From Candidatus Hermodarchaeota archaeon (lineage in GTDB: Archaea > Asgardarchaeota > Hermodarchaeia > Hermodarchaeales > Hermodarchaeaceae): a DNA stretch of 23,448 bases. Below the pieces are notes generated by a model. It worked only from the letters and a program-made list of their open reading frames with translations. It had not been told where the DNA came from and ran no database searches. Location: contig JAEOTD010000011.1 in assembly GCA_016839995.1 (NCBI GenBank), forward strand, positions 1-23,448, written 5' to 3'. Below are positions 7,966 to 15,904 of this stretch, one piece after another; position 1 is the first letter of the stretch, and every line of letters starts with the position of its first letter. The position numbers and the translations under genes were made by a program.

Positions 7966-7983
7966 TTGTACATGAATGTACAT
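7966..7983. promoter_or_regulatory. Paired TGTACA operator in the divergent gdhA/RAD55-like promoter
   Basis: TTGTACAT (7966-7973) and ATGTACAT (7976-7983) have TGTACA starts at 7967 and 7977, 10 bp apart. Together they form the dyad TGTACAT-GA-ATGTACA. They sit 60-77 bases ahead of gdhA and 15-30 bases upstream of a TATA-like GATTTAAC (7998-8005) for the rightward gene. The same sequence is clustered at the RHH regulator promoter. Confidence 0.6.
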
Positions 7984-8038
7984 CAAACAACAACAAAGAT
8001 TTAACCTGAGCCAAGCGTAGCTCCTCATGGAGAAAAAG

Positions 8039-8767
8039 ATGTATTGCTCAACTGGAGTACCAAGTTTGGATAAATTACTGGGTAAAGGACTCATCCTCGG
8101 AGAAAACGTTGTATGGGAGTACGAAACTGGAACCTTTGTTAATGAGTTTGTACAGAATTTTGTGAAACAAGGTATTGAAGAAAAGAAACAAGTCATCTAC
8201 TTGGAATTCATCTACCCTCCACAAGCTTTACTTTTCCTCCTGGAACCCTTACTCCAAAGCTTGCCCAAAGGCTGGGAAAAACACTTTCTCGTGTTAGATT
8301 GTTTTTCAGAATCAGTTGGACGCAATGAACTGATTTTTACAGATTTCTACGATAAGGCGCCTTCATGGATTCGTAAGGTTCCTATGTCGGAAGACCCAGA
8401 GCGGTTTCATCACTTCTTTGGAAGAATTGAACGAGAATTCATCAGTGAAGGTACACGCCTATTCTTTCATAGTTTAACCGCGATGGAAGCCATATGGGGA
8501 CAGAAAAACACACGTTCGTTGTTTGCACATATTTGCCCCGCTCTTTACGTGTATAACACCCTTGCATACTGGAGCATCAATCGTCAAGCGCATCAACGTG
8601 AATTTCTTGCGGCAATCGAACACACAACACAAGTCGTGATAGAACTTAGTAAGCATGAAGGAGAACTGACTTTGCAGATTAAGAAAGCTGGAGGACGATA
8701 TGATCCAAAATCATACGAACCATATCGATATTCAGTTGATGGACGCGAAGTTACAATCAAACCTTGA
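8039..8767 (+). CDS. RAD55/KaiC-like RecA-superfamily protein lacking Walker motifs (pseudo-ATPase)
   Basis: A 242-residue protein with the outline of a single-domain RAD55/KaiC protein: STGVPSLDKLLGKGLILGENVVW at the N-terminus, a KKQVIYLEF strand, HFLVLDCFSES, then EGTRLFFHSLTAMEAIWG. Where family members have GxPGSGKT this one has EYETGTFV (27-34). The Walker B strand, normally hhhDSL, reads FFHSL with His at about 144. ATP hydrolysis is therefore unlikely, and a regulatory or scaffold role is inferred. The ATG at 8039 is chosen because GGAGA ends 5 bases upstream; an in-frame ATG at 8027 has only a pyrimidine-rich stretch before it. The gene is divergent from gdhA and shares the TGTACA promoter. 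Confidence 0.65.
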   Translation: MYCSTGVPSLDKLLGKGLILGENVVWEYETGTFVNEFVQNFVKQGIEEKKQVIYLEFIYPPQALLFLLEPLLQSLPKGWEKHFLVLDCFSESVGRNELIFTDFYDKAPSWIRKVPMSEDPERFHHFFGRIEREFISEGTRLFFHSLTAMEAIWGQKNTRSLFAHICPALYVYNTLAYWSINRQAHQREFLAAIEHTTQVVIELSKHEGELTLQIKKAGGRYDPKSYEPYRYSVDGREVTIKP

Positions 8768-8882
8768 TTAAGTTCAAGCATTGTCCACTCAAAAGAGCCG
8801 TCATCATAACTTGCTCCAATTATGACCTATTACTTGTGCTCTCATATGGCTTCTCTTTTTACTCTTGTAAAACATTGATAAT

Positions 8883-8890
8883 CTTTAAAC
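8883..8890 (+). promoter_or_regulatory. Candidate TATA box for the NfnS-like gene
   Basis: CTTTAAAC in the 182-base gap after the RAD55-like gene, about 60 bases ahead of the next ATG. It would give a short leader. The rest of this gap (8768-8949) shows no gene or clear structure. Confidence 0.35.
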
Positions 8891-8949
8891 CCCGTGTTAC
8901 TTCAACTCCCTCAACCCGCTCAATCTATTCCTGAAGACGTGGAATCTCA

Positions 8950-9786
8950 ATGTTCAAAGTACTTGCCACTCGTCAAATCGCCTCCGATATTTATGAATTC
9001 GATGTGAATGCACCCGAGATTGCAGCCAAAGCTAAACCAGGTCAGTTTCTCATTTATCGGCTTCATGATCAGGGAGAGCGGATTCCTCTTACACTCAAAG
9101 ATTGGAATAGCGAACAGGGTTCTGTTACAATTGTCTTCCAAGTGGTGGGAAAATCTACAAAGGAACTCGCTAAACTGAAACCGGGTGACTCCATCAAAGA
9201 TATACTCGGACCGTTAGGTATTGCACCTCCCGTTGAAAAGTATGGTACAGTTGTGGTTGTGGCTGGCGGCTGTGGTGCTGCCCCCTCTCTTCCTCGTGCT
9301 CGTCAACTCAAAGAGGCTGGCAATTATCTTATCACGATTCTTGGAGCCCGTCAAGAAGACCTCTTGGTCTGTGAGCTTGAACTCAACCAAATCAGTGATG
9401 AACTCTACATTACAACCGATGATGGCTCTAAGGGGACGCAGGGGTTTGTTACGACCAAACTCAAAGAGCTTCTTGATTCTGACCGGAAAATTGATTACGT
9501 TTTCACCGTGGGTCCGCCCATTATGATGAAATTCGTTGCTGTCACCACTAAACCTTATGGTGTAAAAACCGAATGCAGTTTGAACCCAATCATGGTTGAT
9601 GGCACTGGGATGTGTGGAGCCTGCCGAGTTGATGTTGGCGGGGAAATGAAATTTGCCTGTGTCGATGGACCGGAATTTGATGCCCACGAAGTGGATTTCG
9701 ATTTGCTAATTACCCGATTAGACACCTACAAAGACCAGGAGAAACAAGCCCTCGAGAGCTATCACCACGATTGTGCCCACACCTAA
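8950..9786 (+). CDS. NfnS/SudB-type FAD and [2Fe-2S] oxidoreductase subunit
   Basis: A 278-residue ferredoxin reductase-like protein of the SudB/NfnA/PyrK-like group. Residues 1-95 are the FAD-binding barrel, with ERIPLTL at about 43-49. The NAD(P)-binding half starts with VVVVAGGCGAAPSLP (101-115). Near the C-terminus MVDGTGMCGAC...FAC supplies Asp217, Cys222, Cys225 and Cys237; the Asp plus three Cys set is the unusual [2Fe-2S] ligation described for Pyrococcus SudB and Thermotoga NfnA. Those proteins pair with a GltD-like large subunit to couple NADH, NADPH and ferredoxin by electron bifurcation. The likely partner is at 15905-17335, separated by six genes. No strong ribosome binding site precedes the ATG. 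Confidence 0.85.
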   Translation: MFKVLATRQIASDIYEFDVNAPEIAAKAKPGQFLIYRLHDQGERIPLTLKDWNSEQGSVTIVFQVVGKSTKELAKLKPGDSIKDILGPLGIAPPVEKYGTVVVVAGGCGAAPSLPRARQLKEAGNYLITILGARQEDLLVCELELNQISDELYITTDDGSKGTQGFVTTKLKELLDSDRKIDYVFTVGPPIMMKFVAVTTKPYGVKTECSLNPIMVDGTGMCGACRVDVGGEMKFACVDGPEFDAHEVDFDLLITRLDTYKDQEKQALESYHHDCAHT

Positions 9787-9878
9787 AGGCGTCTCAACAA
9801 ATTTCCATATCTAGGATTTCTTTTACAATCCCGTAACTTTTTGACCTCGAATTTCTCCTACTATCTTGAGGTTGCTGG

Positions 9879-10238
9879 ATGGATTGGGCGTCCTTTGGTA
9901 AGCGATTGACAATTTCAATAATTGTTTTTATCTTTCTTACGTTGATTGCTACGATTCTGATTTTTCATGTTTTAACGCTCGCAAACTTTTTCTTTATCAT
10001 GGTTTTTCTGGGTGTGATTCTATTAGTGTTTGGCGCCTGCTCGCAGACACCATTCATTGAAGCGATGGCTACAGCACGTTATGCTGTGAATCCTCAGGTT
10101 ACTCGGGATACTGCGCGGCACTACTCGGAACGTCGGGAGGCTCAAGCCAGTAGTGGTGTAGTAATTCTTGTGACTGGTGCAATACTGATTTCAATTGGAT
10201 TGGTAGGATTGTTCATTCTGCCTTTCCTTCCCGTATAG
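9879..10238 (+). CDS. Small three-helix membrane protein, unknown function
   Basis: A 119-residue protein with hydrophobic helices at about 11-35, 37-54 and 93-116 and a hydrophilic middle (EAMATARYAVNPQVTRDTARHYSERREAQASS). Not recognised. GAGGTTG lies just upstream of the ATG. It stands between the NfnS-like and SCP2 genes on the same strand. A T-run at 9838-9842 follows the NfnS-like gene, so cotranscription with it is uncertain. Confidence 0.7.
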   Translation: MDWASFGKRLTISIIVFIFLTLIATILIFHVLTLANFFFIMVFLGVILLVFGACSQTPFIEAMATARYAVNPQVTRDTARHYSERREAQASSGVVILVTGAILISIGLVGLFILPFLPV

Positions 10239-10296
10239 TGATTTGTTGCTAGGGAATCCTGAAGCATTCTTTCTCAAATTCTGAATGGGGAGTGTG

Positions 10297-10304
10297 TTTT
10301 TAAC
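10297..10304 (+). promoter_or_regulatory. Candidate TATA box of the SCP2-dehydrogenase-kinase-aldolase-AOR unit
   Basis: TTTTTAAC about 41 bases upstream of the SCP2 start, inside a 106-base gap. The expected start site near 10328 would leave a short leader containing the AGGTGAAGG ribosome binding site. From here to 15819 the genes are closely spaced, which suggests one transcript. Confidence 0.4.
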
Positions 10305-10344
10305 TAACATAGTAAATGGTGTGTCTACAAGGTGAAGGACTCCG

Positions 10345-10680
10345 ATGGCAACAAAAGAGGAGATTGTTCAGGTGCTTGAGGGTGTCCGTGAGAAATTTAG
10401 TACTCCGGATACTAAATCCAAGTTCGATGGATTTGACCGAACATTGCAATTCCAATTCACCGATCTTGAAACCAGTTTTCACACTCGTATCCATGATGGT
10501 GAGATGGACCCCTATTCGGAGGGCGAATTAGAGAAACCCAACCTCCTTGTAACTACTGATAGTGACACGTTAGTCGGTATTATGCAAGGAACTCTTAGTC
10601 CCCTTGATGCTTACTCAGTTGGAAAGCTGAAAGCCAAGGGAAGTATGACTGATCTTCTGAAACTGCAAATTCTTATGTAG
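10345..10680 (+). CDS. SCP2 (sterol carrier protein 2)-like lipid-binding protein
   Basis: A 111-residue single-domain protein with the SCP2 pattern: RTLQFQFTDLETSFHTRIHDGEM strands, then the DSDTLVGIMQGTLSPLDAYSVGKLKAKGSMTDLLKLQ region that closes the hydrophobic tunnel. Stand-alone SCP2 proteins bind fatty acyl chains, sterol-like lipids or other hydrophobic ligands in the cytosol. AGGTGAAGG precedes the ATG. It is the first gene of the closely spaced catabolic unit, 28 bases before the dehydrogenase. Why a lipid carrier sits with sugar-type enzymes is not clear; the acyl-CoA synthetase further right is a possible functional link. Confidence 0.8.
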   Translation: MATKEEIVQVLEGVREKFSTPDTKSKFDGFDRTLQFQFTDLETSFHTRIHDGEMDPYSEGELEKPNLLVTTDSDTLVGIMQGTLSPLDAYSVGKLKAKGSMTDLLKLQILM

Positions 10681-10708
10681 CTTAACGTAGAAGAAAGCAC
10701 GAAATCAT

Positions 10709-11716
10709 ATGCGTATTCTCATTACTGCCTCCTTTCACGAAGAAGGTCTCAACATTCTACGTCAGCATGGCACAGTTATTCATGAGGACTGGCGGACTAG
10801 CGGACACGTGTATTGGGGGGAAGAGCTCCTTGAAAAATTAACAACGGTCAAGGCCGACGCTGTAATCGTTGAAGCCGATGCCGTGACTGAAGAGGTTTTC
10901 AAGGGTCTTTCTCTGAAGTTCGTTGGAAGTGCCCGAGATAGTCCCAAAGAAGTGGATATCGATTCAGCTACATCACATGGTGTGCCAGTATTATATGCTC
11001 CCGGACGTAACGCTGAATCTGTCGCTGATCTGACGATTCTCCTGATGCTTGCTCAAGCGCGTAAGCTCATTGCTACGGATCGACTTCTAAAGACTGGTGA
11101 AGTGATAATTGATAGTGCTGAAGACTTCACCAAACTACATGACTCCTTAAAGGGCCAGGAACTCGGTCGGAGTACCGTTGGGATAGTTGGTTTGGGACAA
11201 ATTGGACTTCGTGTTGCTAAACGTCTTCAAGGATTTGGTTCACGCGTTATTTTCAATGATCCCCATGTCACTGCAGAGCAGGGAAAGACTGTGGACGCGG
11301 AGAAAGTAGAACTAGAAACCCTATTACGTGAATCAGATTTTGTTACTCTTCACACACGAGCGACACCTGAAACATTTCGAATGGTAGGTAAGGAACAACT
11401 GGCTTGGATGAAACCCTCTGCCCATCTGATTAACACGGCTCGATCCGCTATCATCGATGAAGATGCACTCTTTGAGGCTATTCAATCACGAACCATTGCT
11501 GGAGCTGGGCTTGACGTGCATTCACGTGAACCGGTAGGGTCTGACAATCGGTTTCTCCAGTTTGACAATGTCACGGTAACCCCTCACATAGGAGGCAACA
11601 CTCAGGATGTGGTGTACCGTCAATCGATGATTCTAGCCTCAGATATTGACCGATTCTTAAAGGGAGAAACGCCCAAATACTTAGCTAACCCAGAAGTTCT
11701 CAAACCTACAAAATGA
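10709..11716 (+). CDS. NAD-dependent D-2-hydroxyacid dehydrogenase (phosphoglycerate dehydrogenase-like)
   Basis: A 335-residue enzyme of the D-isomer-specific 2-hydroxyacid dehydrogenase family. The Rossmann motif is VGIVGLGQIGLRVAKRL (157-173), with Asp184 at the end of the second strand favouring NAD. Catalytic Arg245 (INTARSAII), Glu274 (HSREP) and His293 (TPHIGG) are all present. No C-terminal ACT domain follows, so it is a short-form enzyme and serine biosynthesis is not implied. It interconverts a 2-hydroxyacid and a 2-keto acid in the cytosol; the substrate is unknown. It precedes the FGGY kinase by 9 bases. This dehydrogenase-kinase-aldolase order points to a dedicated catabolic route. 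Confidence 0.88.
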   Translation: MRILITASFHEEGLNILRQHGTVIHEDWRTSGHVYWGEELLEKLTTVKADAVIVEADAVTEEVFKGLSLKFVGSARDSPKEVDIDSATSHGVPVLYAPGRNAESVADLTILLMLAQARKLIATDRLLKTGEVIIDSAEDFTKLHDSLKGQELGRSTVGIVGLGQIGLRVAKRLQGFGSRVIFNDPHVTAEQGKTVDAEKVELETLLRESDFVTLHTRATPETFRMVGKEQLAWMKPSAHLINTARSAIIDEDALFEAIQSRTIAGAGLDVHSREPVGSDNRFLQFDNVTVTPHIGGNTQDVVYRQSMILASDIDRFLKGETPKYLANPEVLKPTK

Positions 11717-11725
11717 GAGGTTGGT

Positions 11726-13255
11726 ATGACCAAGCAGCTTCTGTTGACAATTGATTTTGGCACATCAGGCATCAAATGCATGGCATTTTCCACAAAGGGT
11801 TCGGTGCTTGCTCGACAATATACGCCAATTCAGTATGCTGACGCTGAAGGGCTCTTTGGAATAGGAAAGGAATTTGATTCCAATGCTGCCTGGCAGACGA
11901 TCTGCTCCATGATTCCTCCAGTGCTCAAAGAAGCCAAATCTCAACCTTCGGAAGTTGTCAGCATTGCAGCAACAAGTCAACGACATGGCGCTGTATTCCT
12001 AGACAATAAGGGGAATGCCATCTATGCTGGACCAAACTTGGATGCCCGAGGAGTGTTCATCCAAGAGAAGGTGATGAAAGGATTAGGAGACGCCTGTCCA
12101 CCCACCGGGTGTTGGCCACCATTACTCTATTCGCTGTCCCGACTTATGTGGTTTAAACAGGAGAAACCCGAGCAATTCTCCAAGATTCGTCATGTACTCT
12201 CAATTAGCGACTGGGTTGTCTACAAACTCACAGAAAATGCGACAACGGATCCGACACAGGCTTCAAATACACAGCTCATGGATATTCAAACCTGTCAATG
12301 GTCACCTGAAATCCTGGAGATGGCTGATATTTCTAGCGATCTATTACCCGAAATTTCTCAACCCGGTTCGCTAGCGGGAAATATCTCCAGTGAAGCGAGT
12401 AAGAGTACAGGTTTGTCCCAATCTTCAATGGTTAGTATTGGAGGGGCTGATACTCAATGTGCTCTTTTGGGATCTGCTGCGATTGAATCAGGGGATGTCG
12501 GTATTGTTGCTGGAAACACGGGGCCGGTTCAATTAGTAACCTCAAAACCTTTGATTGACTCTGAGAATCGGCTATGGACGGGACGCTTCTTACTCCCAGA
12601 GAAATGGGTGCTCGAGGCGAATTCTGGTCCGAATGGATCTGTGCTGAACTGGTTTATCAACAACTTCCTGACTCCACTTTCACCTGACCTAGACGGTCCT
12701 ACGGATCAAGCGTTTACAAGGGTTGAACAACTGGCTGCAGAGGCCCCTGTGGGCTCCTTTGATACTATTGCCCTACTTGGTCCACAGATTATGGATGCCA
12801 GTGACATGACTACAGTTCGTCCTTCGATGCTCCTCTTTCCTCCTCCCACCTCGCCAGTAGTGACTCCAATCTCAATGAGAGAAGTTGCTCGTGCACTATT
12901 CGAGAATATCTGCTATGCGGCCCGAACGAATCTGGAGCGGATTCAGGAGTTAACCCAAAATCCGTTCAAAAAATGTATTGTTGCGGGTGGTCTTACACGT
13001 AGCCTATTTTGGCGACAAATGCTCGCGGATGTGACAGGGCTTAAGATTGGTATGGGACAGGTGAGTGAAGCATCCAGTTTAGGTGCTGCCATTTGCGCTG
13101 CTACCGCGGTAGGAATCTATAGCTCACTACATGATGCAGTATCCAATATGGTGATTTTAGAACCCGAATTATTGCCCCGTGAAGATATCCATAATCAGTA
13201 CAAAACCTATTTCACCAGATGGCAAACAATGTACAACCAATCTTCAAATTTATGA
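11726..13255 (+). CDS. FGGY-family carbohydrate kinase (LsrK-like)
   Basis: A 509-residue kinase of the FGGY fold. The N-terminal phosphate motif is TIDFGTSGIKCMAF (8-21), the catalytic base Asp242 lies in GGADTQCALLG, and the C-terminal ATP-binding GGLTRSLFW is at 421-429. NLDARG (104-109) and ISDWVVYKL (160-168) recall LsrK, the autoinducer-2 kinase, more than xylulokinase or glycerol kinase, but subfamily membership alone does not fix the substrate. It uses ATP to phosphorylate a sugar, polyol or related linear hydroxy compound. GAGGTTGG ahead of the ATG overlaps the dehydrogenase stop. Its stop is 31 bases before the aldolase start. Confidence 0.9.
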   Translation: MTKQLLLTIDFGTSGIKCMAFSTKGSVLARQYTPIQYADAEGLFGIGKEFDSNAAWQTICSMIPPVLKEAKSQPSEVVSIAATSQRHGAVFLDNKGNAIYAGPNLDARGVFIQEKVMKGLGDACPPTGCWPPLLYSLSRLMWFKQEKPEQFSKIRHVLSISDWVVYKLTENATTDPTQASNTQLMDIQTCQWSPEILEMADISSDLLPEISQPGSLAGNISSEASKSTGLSQSSMVSIGGADTQCALLGSAAIESGDVGIVAGNTGPVQLVTSKPLIDSENRLWTGRFLLPEKWVLEANSGPNGSVLNWFINNFLTPLSPDLDGPTDQAFTRVEQLAAEAPVGSFDTIALLGPQIMDASDMTTVRPSMLLFPPPTSPVVTPISMREVARALFENICYAARTNLERIQELTQNPFKKCIVAGGLTRSLFWRQMLADVTGLKIGMGQVSEASSLGAAICAATAVGIYSSLHDAVSNMVILEPELLPREDIHNQYKTYFTRWQTMYNQSSNL

Positions 13256-13286
13256 TAACACACCTTTCAATGGAAGACGAATCGAA

Positions 13287-13961
13287 ATGACATCCGATAA
13301 CACAAAAGACGCGAAAAACCAAGTCCTCAATACTTGTCAGGATATGGAATCTGCTAAGTTAGTGATTGGGAGCTCAGGGAATGCCAGTTTCAGAGTTGAA
13401 GGCACGGACCATGTTGCCATCACTCCTAGTAGTGTAGATTATTCGTGTATGAGTGCTGAGGACGTCTTGATAATCAATATGGAAGGGGAAGTTGTAGAAG
13501 GCGACCGAAATCCTTCCATTGAACACCCTCTTCATCTTGCTGTCTATACGGCAAGACCCGATGTAAATGCCATTGTTCATACCCATTGTATCTATGCTTC
13601 TGCAATGGCGGTGCTTCGACAACCGTTACCCCCCATAGTCGACGAATTCGTTATCCGATTAGGTGGACAAGTTGAAGTTGCTGAATATGGTCAGCCTGGG
13701 AGTGAAGAACTGGCCAAGAATGTGATTGAAGCCTTAGGGGAACGTAATGCTGTATTTCTAGCCAACCACGGTGCACTCTGCTGTGGGCCCACAATGGACG
13801 TGGCTCTGTACAATGCATTATTACTCGAGCGTGTTGCTCACATCTATCTACTCGCTTCAGCAGCGGCTGGAGGAAAAAAGCAACTGACCACAATTCCCCC
13901 CGATGCCATTGAAACGCAAGCGCAGATGTTTGAGTTAATGAAGCGTATGAAGAAACGGTGA
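13287..13961 (+). CDS. Class II aldolase/adducin family protein (fuculose-phosphate aldolase-like)
   Basis: A 224-residue zinc aldolase. GSSGNASFR (28-36) and TPSSVDY bind phosphate as in FucA. Glu79 (SIEHPLHLAVY) matches the catalytic Glu73 of E. coli FucA; His98 and His100 (VHTHC) and His161 (FLANHGALCCG) are the zinc ligands. Such enzymes split a ketose phosphate into dihydroxyacetone phosphate and an aldehyde, although some members are epimerases or decarboxylases. The ATG at 13287 is chosen because homology begins just after it; GGAAG lies upstream. An in-frame ATG at 13179 would add 36 residues that overlap the kinase and look non-coding. AOR follows after 4 bases. Confidence 0.9.
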   Translation: MTSDNTKDAKNQVLNTCQDMESAKLVIGSSGNASFRVEGTDHVAITPSSVDYSCMSAEDVLIINMEGEVVEGDRNPSIEHPLHLAVYTARPDVNAIVHTHCIYASAMAVLRQPLPPIVDEFVIRLGGQVEVAEYGQPGSEELAKNVIEALGERNAVFLANHGALCCGPTMDVALYNALLLERVAHIYLLASAAAGGKKQLTTIPPDAIETQAQMFELMKRMKKR

Positions 13962-13965
13962 TTGC

Positions 13966-15819
13966 ATGTCCCCCATTGCAGGGTACATGGGTGAGTTTCT
14001 CTTTGTTGACCTGACAAAAGAAATCGCTCAACGGAAACCCCTTAACTGGGATTATGCCCGTGATTTCATTGGTGGAGCAGGTTATTCAAGTCAACTTCTC
14101 TATGATCGACTTTCCGTTGAGAATCTCGATCCTTTTCATCCTCTGAACGAAGTAGCCCTCTTTACCGGACCGTTAACTGCAACAGGTGCTCCCTGCACAG
14201 GTCGTCATGCCATCTGTACAAAGTCAGCGTTAACCGGTATTTGGGGCGAATCAACAGGGGGCGGCTACTTTGGGGCTGAGCTTCGTCAGGCTGGACTTGA
14301 TGGTATACTCATCACTGGTGCTGCGAAATCACCAGCGGTTCTTCAGATTACAGATGATGAAGCCACGCTGGCATCAGCTGACCACCTGTGGGGCAAGGAC
14401 ACCTTCACGACTGAAGAACTCATCAAAAAGGATGCAGGAGATCCAAAGATTCGTGTGCTCTCGATTGGTCCCGGTGGCGAGAACCGGGTTCGATTTGCAG
14501 CCGTCATGAATGATGAAGGACGAGCCAGCGCTCGTGCAGGGGCCGGTGCTGTCCTCGGAGCAAAACAGCTCAAAGCCATAACTGTTCGAGGTTCCCAAAA
14601 ACCGGAACTCGCAGATCCCGACAAGTTTCGCGAACATGTCAAAACAGCTTTTCAGCTCCTCGAAGGACTTGCACCTTTCTTAGGTGCTAATGGAACCCTT
14701 TACGGCGCAGATATGTTGATGAATCTGTTCCACAACATGCCAGTCCGCTACTTCTCAGAACACTTCATGGACATTTCAAGAATCAATGCAACTGCTTTGA
14801 AACACTACCGGACTGGACAATTCCGCTGTCATGTATGTCCAATTGGATGTGGACCCATCGTCACAATTGACGAAGCAGGTATTAAGCTCGATAGTGTTGC
14901 TGGACCTGAATACGAAACAGTTGCTGCCTTTGGATCCTTATGCCAGGTCGATAATCTCCCTCTCCTCTGTCAGGCGAATCACCTCTGTAATCTGTACGGA
15001 TTGGACACGATTTCTTGTGGTAATGTGATTGCATTCAGTTTTGCCGTCCAGCACGTTGGGAAACTCTCCAAGGAATTGACGGGATCTTTAGCCCTTGAAT
15101 TTGGCAACGGAGAAACCATATTAGAACTCATTGAAATGATTACATATCGGAAAGGATTGGGTGATCTTCTCGCTGAAGGAGTAAGACGTGCTGGTGACAC
15201 AATTGGGGTTCCTGACTTGGCTCTCCATGTGAAGGGTCTTGAAATTCCCATGCATGACCCTCGGGCTTTCTTTGGATTAGCCACTACTTATGCTGTTGCT
15301 CCCATTGGTGCCTCTCATATGCAAGGTGACATCCACACTGTTGAGATGGGAGTTGAAATCCCTGAATACGAGATTGAGCCAGGAGATCGTCACTCAGATG
15401 AAAACAAGGGGCTCACCATCGCTAGACTCCGCAATTGGCGGGCACTCTTCAACTCTTTGACTCTCTGTCAACTCGCCCTCCTTGAACCCCCTCTTGTCAC
15501 AGAACTCTATAATGCAGCTACAGGCCGAACTTTGACCCCACTTCAAATGTTGGAAATTGGGGAACGGTCAATGACATTGAAACGAGCGTTTAACATTCGG
15601 TGTGGTATTACGAAATCAGATGATTGTTTGCCTAAGAGTCTTAGAGAACCATTTTTATCCGGTTCCAATGAAGGAAAAGTTCCCAACCTTGAATTACAAC
15701 TTCAACAATTCTATGAAACCAGTGGATGGGATTCAAAGACGGGTAAACCAACTCGTGAAAGACTCAAAAAGCTTGGGTTAAATGATGTCGCAAAGGACCT
15801 TTGGTCTGACCCTAAGTAG
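13966..15819 (+). CDS. aor: Aldehyde:ferredoxin oxidoreductase (AOR family, tungsten/molybdenum pterin)
   Basis: A 617-residue enzyme of AOR length. The N-terminal region (GYMGEFLFVDL, FIGGAGY, ALFTGPLTATGAP, STGGGYFGAELRQAGLDGI) is the pterin-binding domain. The [4Fe-4S] cluster ligands are Cys288, Cys291, Cys295 (CHVCPIGC) and Cys501, with the first three at the same numbers as in the Pyrococcus furiosus enzyme. GPEYET (313-318) is conserved near the active site. AORs oxidise aldehydes to carboxylic acids and reduce ferredoxin in anaerobes. Being 4 bases after the aldolase, with GGTGAT overlapping that gene's stop, it probably oxidises the aldehyde the aldolase releases. Metal choice (W or Mo) cannot be read from the sequence. 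Confidence 0.95.
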   Translation: MSPIAGYMGEFLFVDLTKEIAQRKPLNWDYARDFIGGAGYSSQLLYDRLSVENLDPFHPLNEVALFTGPLTATGAPCTGRHAICTKSALTGIWGESTGGGYFGAELRQAGLDGILITGAAKSPAVLQITDDEATLASADHLWGKDTFTTEELIKKDAGDPKIRVLSIGPGGENRVRFAAVMNDEGRASARAGAGAVLGAKQLKAITVRGSQKPELADPDKFREHVKTAFQLLEGLAPFLGANGTLYGADMLMNLFHNMPVRYFSEHFMDISRINATALKHYRTGQFRCHVCPIGCGPIVTIDEAGIKLDSVAGPEYETVAAFGSLCQVDNLPLLCQANHLCNLYGLDTISCGNVIAFSFAVQHVGKLSKELTGSLALEFGNGETILELIEMITYRKGLGDLLAEGVRRAGDTIGVPDLALHVKGLEIPMHDPRAFFGLATTYAVAPIGASHMQGDIHTVEMGVEIPEYEIEPGDRHSDENKGLTIARLRNWRALFNSLTLCQLALLEPPLVTELYNAATGRTLTPLQMLEIGERSMTLKRAFNIRCGITKSDDCLPKSLREPFLSGSNEGKVPNLELQLQQFYETSGWDSKTGKPTRERLKKLGLNDVAKDLWSDPK

Positions 15820-15837
15820 GGTGATGACACTGAATTT

Positions 15838-15857
15838 GCGGAAGGCTTTAATTCCGC
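15838..15857 (+). repeat. Short RNA hairpin between the AOR and NfnL-like genes
   Basis: GCGGAA and TTCCGC form a perfect 6-bp stem with an 8-base loop, 18 bases after the AOR stop in the 85-base gap. No T-run follows, so it is more likely an mRNA processing or stability element than a terminator. Confidence 0.35.
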
Positions 15858-15904
15858 TGAAAAAGCTCCCACGATGACTGCTCTCTCCACAGGTAGGATT
15901 CGGC

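Noticed and set aside
8149..8154. TGTACA inside the RAD55-like coding region, and further single copies within other genes (for example 13229, 13808, 16330, 22263)
   Set aside because: Isolated copies of a 6-base word are expected by chance in a window this long; only the clustered, phased intergenic copies were kept.
9214..9687. 157-codon antisense frame inside the NfnS-like gene
   Set aside because: A shadow of a well-supported gene with conserved cofactor motifs; the antisense translation shows no family pattern.
10709..11716. Serine-pathway phosphoglycerate dehydrogenase (serA)
   Set aside because: There is no ACT or regulatory domain and no serine-pathway neighbours; it sits with a kinase and aldolase, so only the general 2-hydroxyacid dehydrogenase call is supported.
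13179..13286. Upstream in-frame ATG of the class II aldolase
   Set aside because: The added 36 residues overlap the kinase C-terminus in another frame and lack similarity to the family N-terminus; the ATG at 13287 fits.
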